50,460 bases of DNA from Pseudomonas graminis (GTDB lineage Bacteria > Pseudomonadota > Gammaproteobacteria > Pseudomonadales > Pseudomonadaceae). The notes beneath the pieces are model-generated. The model was not told the origin of the DNA and did no database searches. It worked only from the letters and a program-made list of their open reading frames with translations. Numbering within the stretch: position 1 is the first letter of the stretch; every line of letters starts with the position of its first letter. The DNA lies in assembly GCF_002093745.1 (NCBI RefSeq), contig NZ_MTSB01000026.1, positions 1 to 50,460 on the forward strand, read 5' to 3'. Shown in pieces: positions 1 to 8,468 of the stretch. A program made the translations under genes and the position numbers.

Positions 1-1
1 G

Positions 2-493
2 TTCTCTGACGGCAGCTCCTTGGCGTTTGAGGATCTTGTCACGATGAAGGATCAGCTGCTAGAGATCAAGAATTCGACCGGGACCTTCGGGAATGACACG
101 CTGAATGGATCGGCTCGCGCCCAGACCTTTGATGGCAAGGGCGGCCAGGATGTGATCCACGGTGGCGGTGGCAATGACACCTTTATCTACAATGCTGGTT
201 ATGGCTACCTGGAGATAGATAACGCATATGCCGCCGGTGACGTGCCCGTTCTGAAGTTCGGCGCCGGTATCACAGCGGCGTCATTGACGGTTACAACCAC
301 TCCATCCGGCAATAGTATGGTGATTACCGACGGCATCGAAGGAGATCAGGTCGTGCTGGACTACAGTCTTCTTTATCCTAACAATGGTGTTAAGCAGATT
401 CAGTTTTCAGACGGTAGTAATATGACAGATTCTCAGTTGATAGATTTGATTGGGATTAATTCCCATGAGAATGTTGTAGATCACGTAAGTTAA
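2..493 (+). CDS. RTX / hemolysin-type calcium-binding protein, C-terminal fragment
   Basis: The frame is open from the left edge, so only the C-terminal ~163 residues are present. The fragment begins with an FSDGSSLAFEDL segment typical of the haemolysin-type calcium-binding related domain. A nonapeptide-like glycine/aspartate stretch follows (FGNDTLNGS, FDGKGGQDVIHGGGGNDTF), which in RTX proteins forms the calcium-binding parallel beta-roll. A second FSDGSNMTDSQLIDLIG unit lies near the end. RTX proteins are normally secreted by type I systems through an uncleaved C-terminal signal. The activity of the whole protein (toxin, lipase, protease or adhesin) cannot be judged from this piece. It lies on the left side of a recombinase that faces away from dusA, so it may be cargo of an integrated element; that is inference. 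The family call is firm, the function open. Confidence 0.8.
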   Translation, partial: FSDGSSLAFEDLVTMKDQLLEIKNSTGTFGNDTLNGSARAQTFDGKGGQDVIHGGGGNDTFIYNAGYGYLEIDNAYAAGDVPVLKFGAGITAASLTVTTTPSGNSMVITDGIEGDQVVLDYSLLYPNNGVKQIQFSDGSNMTDSQLIDLIGINSHENVVDHVS

Positions 494-763
494 CATATGC
501 TGCAGCCTAGTTTCAGCGAAGGTGCTAAGGAACTAAGCTGCACAATAATAGTCAGTTAGGTTAAGTTTGAAAAGTGCATAAGTAAATTGGTCGAGCTTTG
601 CTTGACGTTTCTGGTCAGAGGAAAAGTGAATATGATGATTTCATCTCTGCCAATTGACACCATGGTTCCTACTCGGAGGGATTCCATTCTCAGGACAAAT
701 GAGGTGTAGCGCTTTTAACTGCGTGAATTGAGTTATAGTTAAGCCAAATTTACGCAAGATTAA
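494..763. other. AT-rich intergenic gap without a recognisable gene
   Basis: About 270 nt between the RTX stop and the hairpin behind the recombinase. It is visibly richer in A and T than the rest of the window. I see no ORF with a plausible ribosome site, no tRNA and no clear promoter. The composition suits foreign or element-borne DNA. Confidence 0.5.
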
Positions 764-788
764 AAAGACTTTTAAAATAAAAGTCTTT
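764..788 (-). terminator. Hairpin terminator behind the integrase
   Basis: A perfect 10-bp inverted repeat (AAAGACTTTT / AAAAGTCTTT) with a 5-nt loop. Read on the minus strand it lies about 50 nt after the integrase stop and is followed directly by a run of T, as in a Rho-independent terminator. The stem is AT-rich and therefore weak. Confidence 0.5.
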
Positions 789-840
789 CTTCAATTTTTT
801 GGTTCGCCGCGGGAACGTCGCCGCGAGGTTTATTGCTGTG

Positions 841-2040
841 CTAGTGCTGTTTTACGCGTACGCCAAGGTCAACTTCTGCGTTCACAATCTTTTTGAGCCA
901 CCCCCAGCTCTGGTAGGGGTCACCGCGTCCTCGCAGGTGCGTGTACCGGCGTAGCGAATTCCAGTCACGATGGCCTGAGACGCTCGATACCCTAGGTATA
1001 TCCCAGTCCATTTCGAAAAGCCTGCTTATGCCGTCATGTCGCATGTCATGAAAGCGCAGATCTTTCAGCTCTAAATACTTACAAGCTCGCGTGAATGCGG
1101 CAGATATCGAATCTGAGTTGTAGGGAAAAATCTCTAGGCACCCTTTAGGCATGCTCTGCAGGATCGCCCAGGCTTCGTCAGGAACGTGGCACCAGACGTC
1201 GTTGCCGATCTTCTGTCCAGGATTCTTCATGTCTCTGACCAGCACAGCCTGGCGTTTTTCATCCAGATCGTCCCAGCGAATGCGAGTGATTTCTTCCTGC
1301 CTACGCGTGGAAAATATTGCGAACCCCAGTACTTTGGGCATATTGATCGAAGACGGCTTACGTATCTGCATCTCAAAAAAATGAGTAAACAGAGCGTCGA
1401 GCTCGTCCTTCGTAGGTCTCCGAGTACGCTCTTTGCTCTTGCTGACCATTCCCAATTTACGCAGGACGATCCGCGCGTCCGACATCGCGTGAGGGGCAAC
1501 GTCGTATCCCCATGCTGGCTTTGCTACGGACAGCACCGCTCCGAGATGCGACAGATCATTGCCTACGGTTTGCGCCTGGACTCCGCCGCCTTCCTTGCCC
1601 ATTCTCCACTGCGCATACTCAACCAGCTTCTGACTGGTCAAATCTGAATCTGCTAACTCTCCCAGCCAGCTCTCGCTGATGGCGGTAAGGGTCGCCCGCT
1701 TGGTCTTACCCAGAAGGCGAACCTTCTTGTACTCGTCAAGGTATCGATCAATCATCTGTTTGACGCTGACCGTCTTGCGGTTCATGCGCTCAATCGCACC
1801 CGGTACGGCCAGCTCTGCCTCAGGTCGCTCCATCCACGCTTGATCGACCTGCTTGCGCTCGAACGTTTGAGTTTCCTGATAAACTCGCTGATCGTCTCGG
1901 TTGGTCCGCATCTGCGTGCAGTAAGCAGTACTGTCCTCGCGCTTGCGTGGTCTGATCGCTGCCCTTTTTGAATGGGTACATTTCTGATTTGAGCTGTTAG
2001 ACGTACCGACAGCTCTCGGAAAACAAGCAAAAATGGCCAT
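841..2040 (-). CDS. Tyrosine recombinase (phage-type integrase), dusA-associated
   Basis: Site-specific tyrosine recombinase that cuts and joins DNA through a 3'-phosphotyrosine. The 399-residue frame shows the catalytic set: Arg247 (STRRQEE), Lys272 (DMKNPG), His331 and Arg334 (HDMRHDG), His357 (SGHRDW) and the nucleophile Tyr366 (RRYTH). The N-terminal part (IRPRKRED, then QETQTFERKQV) resembles the arm and core DNA-binding region of dusA-targeting integrases. Relatives usually begin about where residue 26 lies here (Met-Ala-x-Ile-Arg), but that codon is AGG (1963-1965, complement), so either the start has been lost or translation begins at the upstream ATG ending at 2040. The first ~25 residues do not look like part of the family. 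Only 27 nt separate this start from dusA, which runs the other way, the hallmark of dusA-associated elements. Catalytic residues are intact; whether it is expressed is uncertain. Confidence 0.85.
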   Translation of the reverse strand: MAIFACFPRAVGTSNSSNQKCTHSKRAAIRPRKREDSTAYCTQMRTNRDDQRVYQETQTFERKQVDQAWMERPEAELAVPGAIERMNRKTVSVKQMIDRYLDEYKKVRLLGKTKRATLTAISESWLGELADSDLTSQKLVEYAQWRMGKEGGGVQAQTVGNDLSHLGAVLSVAKPAWGYDVAPHAMSDARIVLRKLGMVSKSKERTRRPTKDELDALFTHFFEMQIRKPSSINMPKVLGFAIFSTRRQEEITRIRWDDLDEKRQAVLVRDMKNPGQKIGNDVWCHVPDEAWAILQSMPKGCLEIFPYNSDSISAAFTRACKYLELKDLRFHDMRHDGISRLFEMDWDIPRVSSVSGHRDWNSLRRYTHLRGRGDPYQSWGWLKKIVNAEVDLGVRVKQH

Positions 2041-2067
2041 AAACCGCTGCCTTAAAGATCAGTATTG

Positions 2068-3087
2068 ATGAGCATCGAAAAAATAGAAGCCCCAGCAACA
2101 ATCAGCGATTCGGCTGCGGCACTGTCCCGCCGCTTCTCCGTCGCCCCCATGATGGACTGGACCGATCACCATTGCCGCTACTTCATGCGTCTGCTGTCCA
2201 AACACGCATTGCTGTACACAGAAATGGTCACCACGGGGGCCTTGCTGCATGGTGACCGTGAGCGGTTTCTTCGTCATCACGAGGCGGAGCATCCGTTGGC
2301 GTTGCAGTTGGGCGGTAGCACGGCGGCGGACCTGGCGGCGTGTGCGCGGCTGGCTGAAGAGGCGGGCTATGACGAGGTCAACCTGAACGTCGGTTGCCCG
2401 AGTGACCGGGTGCAGAACAACATGATCGGCGCATGCCTGATGGCTCACCCGCAGTTGGTGGCTGATTGCGTGAAAGCCATGCGTGACGCGGTAGGTATTC
2501 CGGTCACGGTCAAGCACCGGATTGGCATCAATGGCCGTGACAGCTATGCCGAGTTATGTGATTTCGTCGGCACGGTGCAGGAAGCGGGTTGCCAGAGTTT
2601 TACGGTTCACGCGCGCATTGCGATTCTTGAGGGGCTGTCACCCAAGGAAAACCGGGATATCCCGCCGTTGCGTTATGACGTGGTTGCGCAGTTGAAGTCC
2701 GACTTTCCTGATCTGGAAATCGTCCTCAATGGCGGTATCAAGACGCTGGAGCAGTGCAGCGAGCATTTGCAGACCTTTGAGGGTGTGATGCTGGGCCGCG
2801 AGGCCTATCACAACCCGTATCTGCTGGCGCACGTGGATCAGCGGTTGTTCGGCAGTGTCGCGCCGGTCATCAGCCGTCACGAGGCACTGGAGGCGATGCG
2901 GCCTTACATTGCGGCGCATATCGCCAGCGGTGGCAACATGCACCACGTCACTCGGCATATGCTCGGCCTCGGTCTGGGGTTCCCGGGCGCACGACGTTTT
3001 CGTCAGTTGCTGTCGGTCGATATCCACAAAGCGGAAAATCCGATGCTGCTGCTCGATCAGGCGGCGAAGTTTCTCGAAGGCCATTGA
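2068..3087 (+). CDS. dusA: tRNA-dihydrouridine synthase A
   Basis: FMN-dependent enzyme that reduces uridine to dihydrouridine in the D-loop of tRNAs (U20/U20a in the DusA class), using NADPH. The 339-residue length is normal. Visible family signatures: FSVAPMMDWTDHHCRYF near the N terminus (flavin site), NLNVGCPSDRVQ with the catalytic cysteine, VKHRIG (phosphate-binding lysine), and LNGGI plus MLGREAYHNPY at the end of the TIM barrel. I start at ATG 2068; the TTG just before it is possible but unneeded. The ribosome site is weak. The first ~20 residues before RRFSVAP are likely specific to this copy because the adjoining element supplies the upstream DNA. The gene is intact, as expected when an element rebuilds the 5' end on insertion. 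Confidence 0.95.
   Translation: MSIEKIEAPATISDSAAALSRRFSVAPMMDWTDHHCRYFMRLLSKHALLYTEMVTTGALLHGDRERFLRHHEAEHPLALQLGGSTAADLAACARLAEEAGYDEVNLNVGCPSDRVQNNMIGACLMAHPQLVADCVKAMRDAVGIPVTVKHRIGINGRDSYAELCDFVGTVQEAGCQSFTVHARIAILEGLSPKENRDIPPLRYDVVAQLKSDFPDLEIVLNGGIKTLEQCSEHLQTFEGVMLGREAYHNPYLLAHVDQRLFGSVAPVISRHEALEAMRPYIAAHIASGGNMHHVTRHMLGLGLGFPGARRFRQLLSVDIHKAENPMLLLDQAAKFLEGH
2128..2170. other. Probable attachment site in the 5' end of dusA
   Basis: The bases encoding RFSVAPMMDWTDH form the conserved 5' part of dusA, which is the reported target of dusA-specific integrases. The integrase gene lies just upstream and faces away, so this would be one junction of an element extending to the left. The matching repeat at the other end is outside the window, so the exact core cannot be read here. 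Confidence 0.45.
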
Positions 3088-3200
3088 TCGACCGCGCCGA
3101 GGGTGCCGGTTGTTGCGGGTCAAAAGAAGCGCTTATTCCAGTGGCGGCGCTGTCGGGCTCGGGCTATGTTGTGGGTATAACCCCACAAGGAAAACCCCAC

Positions 3201-3632
3201 ATGCACAAAGTCCTGGTCCCTTTTGACGGCTCGGAGCACGCCATGCGAGCCCTCGGTTACGTCATCGAGCTGTCTGGCGATCTCACCAAGTCACTTGAAG
3301 TGCATGTGCTGAACGTGCAGGCCAGCCCCATCGATTACAGCCTCTATCTGGCGCCTGACATGATCGAGGGTGTGAAAGCCGGGCTCACCAATGAAGGCAA
3401 GCGCGTGCTGGACGATGCCGTGGCTCTTCTGGCAGCCGCTGGCGTGCCGTTTGAGGCCCACGTCGATCTGGGCAACGTCGCCGAGCAGGTCGAAGCCGCC
3501 GTTCAGCGGCTCGGTTGCGATGCGGTGGTGATGGGCACTCGCGGGCTTGGCAACTTCGGCGGCCTGTTGCTGGGCTCGGTGGCCACGCGCGTGATCCATG
3601 AAGTGTCGGTGCCCGTGACGCTCATCAAATAA
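3201..3632 (+). CDS. Universal stress protein, UspA family
   Basis: Small cytoplasmic alpha/beta protein of 143 residues, the normal length for a single Usp domain. The N terminus (MHKVLVPFDGSEHAMRAL) is the first beta strand and loop. The C-terminal part has the ATP-binding pattern G-2x-G-9x-G-(S/T) in GTRGLGNFGGLLLGSV, followed by the last strand VPVTLIK, so nucleotide binding is likely. ATG 3201 is preceded by AAGGA at a good distance; a longer in-frame extension upstream overlaps dusA and lacks family sequence. It converges with the receiver gene, with 9 nt between their stops. The specific stress it answers cannot be told from sequence. Confidence 0.9.
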   Translation: MHKVLVPFDGSEHAMRALGYVIELSGDLTKSLEVHVLNVQASPIDYSLYLAPDMIEGVKAGLTNEGKRVLDDAVALLAAAGVPFEAHVDLGNVAEQVEAAVQRLGCDAVVMGTRGLGNFGGLLLGSVATRVIHEVSVPVTLIK

Positions 3633-3641
3633 GAGGTTGCC

Positions 3642-4106
3642 TCACTGCTGCGCAGGCGTTCGTGTCTGGCGCAGCAACTCGATGTGTTCCGGTGGCACCA
3701 GTTTGCGCAGAGATTTGTACAGCGCGCGGGTTTCCAGCAGGTTCCAGATGCGCAGCATGGTTTCCAGGGCATCCAGCGGTTTGCTGATGAAGTCCCGCGC
3801 GCCCAGTGCCAGGGCACGCAGGCGGGTGTCGCGTGTCGCATCGGCGGTCAGGACCATGATCGGCAGGTAGTCATTGGCCGGGATGCGGCGGTTGAGCTGT
3901 TCCAGCACCGCGAAGCCATCGAACTCGGGCATGTGCAGATCCAGCACCACCAGGTCGGGCTCGAAACTGTTGAACAGGTCCAGCGTGCGCAATGGCTCGG
4001 TGCTGCTCAGCACATTGGTCAGTCCCTCTCGGGCGAGCAACTGTTCCATCAGGTCGAGGTTGGGCCGCTGGTCGTCAATGATCAGGATACGAAAGTCTCC
4101 GCTCAT
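3642..4106 (-). CDS. Stand-alone response-regulator receiver protein
   Basis: 154 residues: one CheY-like receiver domain (about 5-125) and a short C-terminal tail with no output domain. Acidic pocket DD (LIIDDQRP), phospho-acceptor Asp in VVLDLHMPEFDGF, Thr in VLTADAT and Lys in ISKPLD are all present, so it should accept phosphate. The tail (RALYKSLRKLVPPEHIELL) resembles the linker that precedes HD-GYP or other output domains in larger regulators, so this may be a shortened relative. Its ATG overlaps the stop of the hybrid kinase by 4 nt (ATGA), so the two are probably translationally coupled, and the kinase is the obvious phosphodonor. Confidence 0.85.
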   Translation of the reverse strand: MSGDFRILIIDDQRPNLDLMEQLLAREGLTNVLSSTEPLRTLDLFNSFEPDLVVLDLHMPEFDGFAVLEQLNRRIPANDYLPIMVLTADATRDTRLRALALGARDFISKPLDALETMLRIWNLLETRALYKSLRKLVPPEHIELLRQTRTPAQQ

Positions 4107-6430
4107 ACGGGCTCCGGCAAGTACTGGTCCAGGAGGGCAAGAAACACCGGCACCTGAATGGGTTTGATCAGAATGGCCGTGGCTCCGGCCTGTTTCAGTT
4201 CGCGTTGGGTGTTGACGCTGGCGTCGGCAGTAATCATCAGAACCGGCGTGTTGACCGTCGCCGGCAAGCGCCGCAACCGCTGCAGCACCTCCATGCCCTT
4301 GAGGTCCGGCAGGTTGAGGTCCAGCAAAATCAACTGGGGCGCATGCTGGCGGGCCAGGTCCAGACCGAGCTGGCCTTGCATGCTCGACAGCAGTTGAATG
4401 CCCGGTCTGCGCTGCAGCAGCGTTTCGATCAGGGCCATGCTCGACAGGTTGTCTTCAATGCACAGCAACTTGCCATGATACGCCGGACGGGCGGCGGGCC
4501 GGGAGGCCGGGGCCGTATCAGGTGCGCGCGGCACCGGGACGGCGGGCGGGTGTACCAGCACACACGGCAATTCAAGGGTGAAGCGGCAGCCTTCGTTCGG
4601 TGTGGTGTCCACTGACAGCCCGCCGTGCATCATTTCCAGCATGCTCTTGCTCAGCGCCAGGCCCAGGCCGGTGCCTTCGACGCTCGGGTTGGCATCCAGC
4701 CGTTCAAAGGGCTTGAACAACTGACCGATACGTTCTGGCGCAATCCCGTAACCGGTGTCCACCACGCTTACCGTGACTCGTTCTTCTGATTGCCCGACCT
4801 CAATCCACACCTTGCCATCGGGCCGGTTGTACTTGATGGCGTTGGACAGCAGATTCAGCAACACCTGAATCAGGCGCTGGCGGTCAGCGACCACGCCGAG
4901 TTCGTCAGGCAGTTGTGGCGATTCGCGCAGCTCGATGTTGGCGTCGGCAGCCATCGGCGAGACCAGCACCAGCGCCTCTTTGAGCACGCTCGACAACGGC
5001 ACGGGTTCGAGGCTCAGGGACACATGCCCGGCTTCGATTCTGGCGATGTCGAGGACTTCATTGATCAGCTTCAGCAAGTGCTGGCCCGCTCGCAGAATGT
5101 GCCCCACCTGGGGTCTCTGGCTGGCGGGCGAGTCCATGTCCAGCAACTGGGCAAAACCCAGAATGGAGTTCAGGGGCGTGCGCAGTTCGTGGCTCATGCG
5201 CGAGAGGAATTCACTTTTTGCCCGGCTGGCACGCTCGGCCTCTTCGCGGGCGGTGCCCAGAGCGATTTCGGCCACACGGCGATCGCTGATGTCACGGGTT
5301 ATCTTGGAAAAGCCGCGCAGTTCATCATGGCTGTCGTATTGCGCGGTGATGACCACGCTGGCCCAGAAACGGCTGCCGTCCTTGCGGCGGCGCCAGCCTT
5401 CTTCGGTGTATCGCCCGTTGACCGTGGCTTCGTGCAACGCCATGTCGGGGTGTTGCGGGCATTCCTGAGGCAGGTAAAAGACCGAGAAATGCTGGCCGAT
5501 GATTTCCTGTTCGGTGTAGCCCTTGATACGTTCGGCACCCGCGTTCCAGGTGGTGACGTAACCCTCGCGGTCCAGCGCGAAAATACCGTAATCCTTGACG
5601 CCTTCGATGATCAGGCGCAACCGTTCTTCGTTATCGCGCAGCGCACGCTCGCGTTCGGCCAGCAATTGACCGGCCTCGACCAGGCGCGTACCGAGTTGAC
5701 CGATCTCATCTTTTTCCGGGGGCTGCGGTAATAAAGGGTGGCCCAGAGCCAGGCGCTGAGCATTGCGCTGCACCTGATGCACCCGCGCCACAATGCCTTT
5801 GGACAACATCAGCACCGCGAGAATGGCGCCGAAGATGCCGCAGGCTGCGGCCAGCAGCGTCGAGCGCAACAATCGCTCGCGGGTGGCCGCCGCCGCTTCC
5901 GTACGTTCGGCGAGCAGGGCGTCTTCGCGCTCGCGCATGATGCCGATCCGTTCGCGCAACTGATCAAGAACGTACTTGTTTTCAACCAGAATGCTCGCAA
6001 CGGTTGTGCGGTCCTCCATGCTCATCGAGCGCAGCTTTTCCAGGCCGTCGACTTTGGTGTGAATCAGCGGGTCGATGGCTTTCAGGTGTTCACGCATCTG
6101 CTCGTCACGCACATTGGTGTTGAGTCGGGTCAGCGCTGCATCGATACGCGGTTGCGCGTTGATGTAGCCGGGCAGAAAGTCTTCCTGATGGGTCAGCAGA
6201 TAGCCACGCACACCTGCCGCCGCTTCTGCGATCTGAGTATGAAGCGTCTGAATGTCGCCCTGGACCAGCAGCACGCGCCGCACATCTTCCTCCGCCTGCG
6301 CGGTCTGGCGTTCGGCGATGTAGATGAGCACCAGCGAAAACATGAGCATCGCCAGCGGCAGGGAAATCGCCACCAGCGCCTTGCCTCGCAAGGGAAGGTC
6401 TTCCCAGCGGCTGCTGCCCGATGCACTCAT
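4103..6430 (-). CDS. Hybrid sensor histidine kinase (CHASE3-HAMP-PAS-HisKA-HATPase-REC)
   Basis: 775-residue inner-membrane kinase. Order seen: cytoplasmic lead, TM1 (~19-42), periplasmic CHASE3-like helical domain (~45-185), TM2 (~190-213), HAMP-like linker, a PAS domain (~270-385; DYGIFALDREGYVTTWN and ERIKGYT with a PAC-like tail), HisKA with the phospho-acceptor His in MSHELRTPLNSIL (~residue 412), HATPase boxes (NLLSNAIKYN, VVDTGYGI, GTGLGLALS), and a C-terminal receiver with Asp in LILLDLNLPDL. The intramolecular receiver suggests a phosphorelay or feedback control. It sits third in a tightly overlapping four-gene operon with two regulators and another kinase. The ligand is unknown; CHASE3 domains have no common ligand. 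Confidence 0.9.
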   Translation of the reverse strand: MSASGSSRWEDLPLRGKALVAISLPLAMLMFSLVLIYIAERQTAQAEEDVRRVLLVQGDIQTLHTQIAEAAAGVRGYLLTHQEDFLPGYINAQPRIDAALTRLNTNVRDEQMREHLKAIDPLIHTKVDGLEKLRSMSMEDRTTVASILVENKYVLDQLRERIGIMREREDALLAERTEAAAATRERLLRSTLLAAACGIFGAILAVLMLSKGIVARVHQVQRNAQRLALGHPLLPQPPEKDEIGQLGTRLVEAGQLLAERERALRDNEERLRLIIEGVKDYGIFALDREGYVTTWNAGAERIKGYTEQEIIGQHFSVFYLPQECPQHPDMALHEATVNGRYTEEGWRRRKDGSRFWASVVITAQYDSHDELRGFSKITRDISDRRVAEIALGTAREEAERASRAKSEFLSRMSHELRTPLNSILGFAQLLDMDSPASQRPQVGHILRAGQHLLKLINEVLDIARIEAGHVSLSLEPVPLSSVLKEALVLVSPMAADANIELRESPQLPDELGVVADRQRLIQVLLNLLSNAIKYNRPDGKVWIEVGQSEERVTVSVVDTGYGIAPERIGQLFKPFERLDANPSVEGTGLGLALSKSMLEMMHGGLSVDTTPNEGCRFTLELPCVLVHPPAVPVPRAPDTAPASRPAARPAYHGKLLCIEDNLSSMALIETLLQRRPGIQLLSSMQGQLGLDLARQHAPQLILLDLNLPDLKGMEVLQRLRRLPATVNTPVLMITADASVNTQRELKQAGATAILIKPIQVPVFLALLDQYLPEPV

Positions 6431-7095
6431 TGCCAGTCGCTCGTCGATTGGCTCACCAGACCGAGTGCCACACCGCGCACTGCCGCCTGGGTGCGGTCCG
6501 AGGCGCCCAGCTTGCCGATCACTTTTTCCACGTGCGCCTTGGCGGTGCCGGTGGTGATGCCGAGTTTTTCGCCGATTTCCCGGTTGCTGAAGCCGCCCGC
6601 CACCAGCCCCAACACCTGGCGCTCGCGAGGCGTCAGGGCGACCGGCGCGCTCCCGCCACCGGTGTTGCGTTCGGTCATGCGCCGCAGCAGGCGCGCACTC
6701 ACGGCGCTGTTCAACGCTTCTTCGCCACGTGCCACGCGTTGCAGGCCTGCAATCACTTCATCGCGGCTCGCGTCCTTGAGCAGATAGCCCACCGCGCCCG
6801 CGCTGATGGCGGCTTCCAGGTGGTCGGTGCTGTCGTCCATGGTGAAAATCACCACTTTCAGGCCCGGCATGCGCTGCTGAAGAATGCGTGCGGCGCCGAG
6901 TCCGTTGAGCACCGGCATGCGGATATCGAGAATCGCGATGTCCGGTTGCAGCGCCTGGCACAAGTCGATGGCCTGCTGGCCGTCTGCCGCCTGACCGACC
7001 ACCTCGAATTCCGGATGGCCCGCCAGCAGCGAGACGAACCCGGTTCGGGTCACTTCATGATCGTCTGCCAGAACCAGTCGCACGGTGTCAGTCAT
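6427..7095 (-). CDS. NarL/FixJ-type two-component response regulator
   Basis: 222 residues: receiver domain (about 1-120) with DD (LVLADDHEV), phospho-acceptor Asp in IAILDIRMPVLNGL, Thr in VIFTMDD and Lys in YLLKDASRDE; then a C-terminal LuxR-type helix-turn-helix (LTPRERQVLGLVAGGFSNRE, then EKLGITTGTAKAHVEKVIGKL). A DNA-binding transcription regulator, probably activated by the histidine kinase encoded just upstream, whose stop overlaps this start by 4 nt (ATGA). Its own stop overlaps the hybrid kinase start in the same way. Target genes are not evident; the divergent exported protein at 8469 is a nearby candidate. Confidence 0.92.
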   Translation of the reverse strand: MTDTVRLVLADDHEVTRTGFVSLLAGHPEFEVVGQAADGQQAIDLCQALQPDIAILDIRMPVLNGLGAARILQQRMPGLKVVIFTMDDSTDHLEAAISAGAVGYLLKDASRDEVIAGLQRVARGEEALNSAVSARLLRRMTERNTGGGSAPVALTPRERQVLGLVAGGFSNREIGEKLGITTGTAKAHVEKVIGKLGASDRTQAAVRGVALGLVSQSTSDWQ

Positions 7096-8276
7096 GTCAT
7101 TGCCTTGTCTGCGTTGAAAGGGACGATGGCGCGTAATCGTGTGCCACGCCCGGGACGGCTGACGCAGGTCAGGTGGCCGCCCAGAAGGCTGGCGCGTTCC
7201 TGCATGGCCACCAGCCCCAGTTTTTGAACGCCAGCGCCATTGAGTGGCTTTTCGGTAATAAAACCACGGCCGTTGTCTTGCAGCCTGAGTGAGAGCTTGT
7301 CCTCACTCAGTTCCAGCGCCAATTCTACGCAACTGGCGTGGGCGTGCTTGAGCACATTGTTGATGCCTTCCTGAGCAATGCGAAACAGCGCGATCTCCAG
7401 GTGGCTGGGCAAGCGGGTCAGGGAGCGCGCGGTCCACTGCACGGCGATTCCCGCTTCACGCAGCCGGTCGGCTTCCTTGTCGACCGCCTGCAGCAGGCCG
7501 AAATCATCCAGCACACTCGGGCGCAGGCCACTGATCAACTGCCGTCCTTCGCCAACGCAATGCTGCGCCAGCTTGAGAATGGCTTGCAGGTCGGCGTCCA
7601 GCGGTTCGGGCAGGTCCGGGCAACGACCGGCGAAACCCTGCAGGCGCTGGTGCAGCCCGGCGAGGGTCTGGGCCAGCCCGTCATGCAGGTCGTAGGCCAC
7701 GCGTTTGCGTTCGTCTTCCTGCGCGGTGAACAACTGACGAACCAGCTCGGACATGGTTCGCTCCCGGGCCACCAGCGCGTCGAGCAGACGGTTGTTCTCC
7801 AGGTGCGCTGCGAGCAGCGTGGCGAGCAGTTGCAAAGACTCGATGTCTTCGTTGTCGGGCGGGTTGATGGCGACACTATTGGCCAGCAGCAGCGCACCGA
7901 AAGCCCCGTCGTCAGCACCGCGCAACGGCAACAGCAGCACACTGGGCGAGTCGGTGCCGGAGCGTTCCAGCCACTGTGGGCCGATAACCCGCGGGTCGGC
8001 GACGGTTTCAAGGCTGTTCAGGCGTTCCCCGCTGCCGTGGCTGGCGGTGGTCTGCACGCCGTTGCCGGCCCCCCATTCCAGCAACAGACCGTGGTCCATG
8101 GCCACGAACGCGCAAGCGCGCTGCAAGACGCGCTGGCGCATGGCTTCAGGTGGCAGCTGGGTCAGTTCCTGGCCGGTGTCGACCAGCAGACGCAGGCGCG
8201 CGGCGCGACTTTGCGACTGGCGATACTGATTACGGATGGCCAGCGCACTTGCCGGATCGTGGGGAGGGCTTTGCAT
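7092..8276 (-). CDS. GAF-domain histidine kinase, NarX/DegS-like (HisKA_3)
   Basis: 394 residues, without a transmembrane segment, so probably cytoplasmic. An N-terminal GAF-like sensor domain (~25-165) is followed by a coiled-coil linker, a HisKA_3 dimerisation domain with the phospho-acceptor His in RKRVAYDLHDGLAQTL, and a HATPase_c domain (EGINNVLKHAHA, LQDNGRGF, GLVAMQERA). HisKA_3 kinases pair with NarL-type regulators, exactly what the next gene encodes. ATG 8276 is preceded by GGAG at a good distance. First gene of the four-gene operon. The GAF ligand cannot be read from sequence. Confidence 0.9.
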   Translation of the reverse strand: MQSPPHDPASALAIRNQYRQSQSRAARLRLLVDTGQELTQLPPEAMRQRVLQRACAFVAMDHGLLLEWGAGNGVQTTASHGSGERLNSLETVADPRVIGPQWLERSGTDSPSVLLLPLRGADDGAFGALLLANSVAINPPDNEDIESLQLLATLLAAHLENNRLLDALVARERTMSELVRQLFTAQEDERKRVAYDLHDGLAQTLAGLHQRLQGFAGRCPDLPEPLDADLQAILKLAQHCVGEGRQLISGLRPSVLDDFGLLQAVDKEADRLREAGIAVQWTARSLTRLPSHLEIALFRIAQEGINNVLKHAHASCVELALELSEDKLSLRLQDNGRGFITEKPLNGAGVQKLGLVAMQERASLLGGHLTCVSRPGRGTRLRAIVPFNADKAMT

Positions 8277-8468
8277 GAGGGACTCCAGCGAAGGTCTGTC
8301 AGTGCGGGCATAGGGGGAAGTGACGCTATTAGAACTCTATCAGGAGGTAAAGCCCATCTGCCGGTTGGCATACACAGATAACCCCGGTTGGCCGATGGCG
8401 CGCCGGGGCGGGGCGGGCAAAGTAGCACTCACTGAATCCCTGAACAGATCCCCCGTAGGAGAGTAGCG

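Noticed and set aside
3084..3200. N-terminal extension of the universal stress protein
   Set aside because: The frame is open but overlaps the dusA stop and lacks family sequence, whereas ATG 3201 has AAGGA and begins the canonical first strand.
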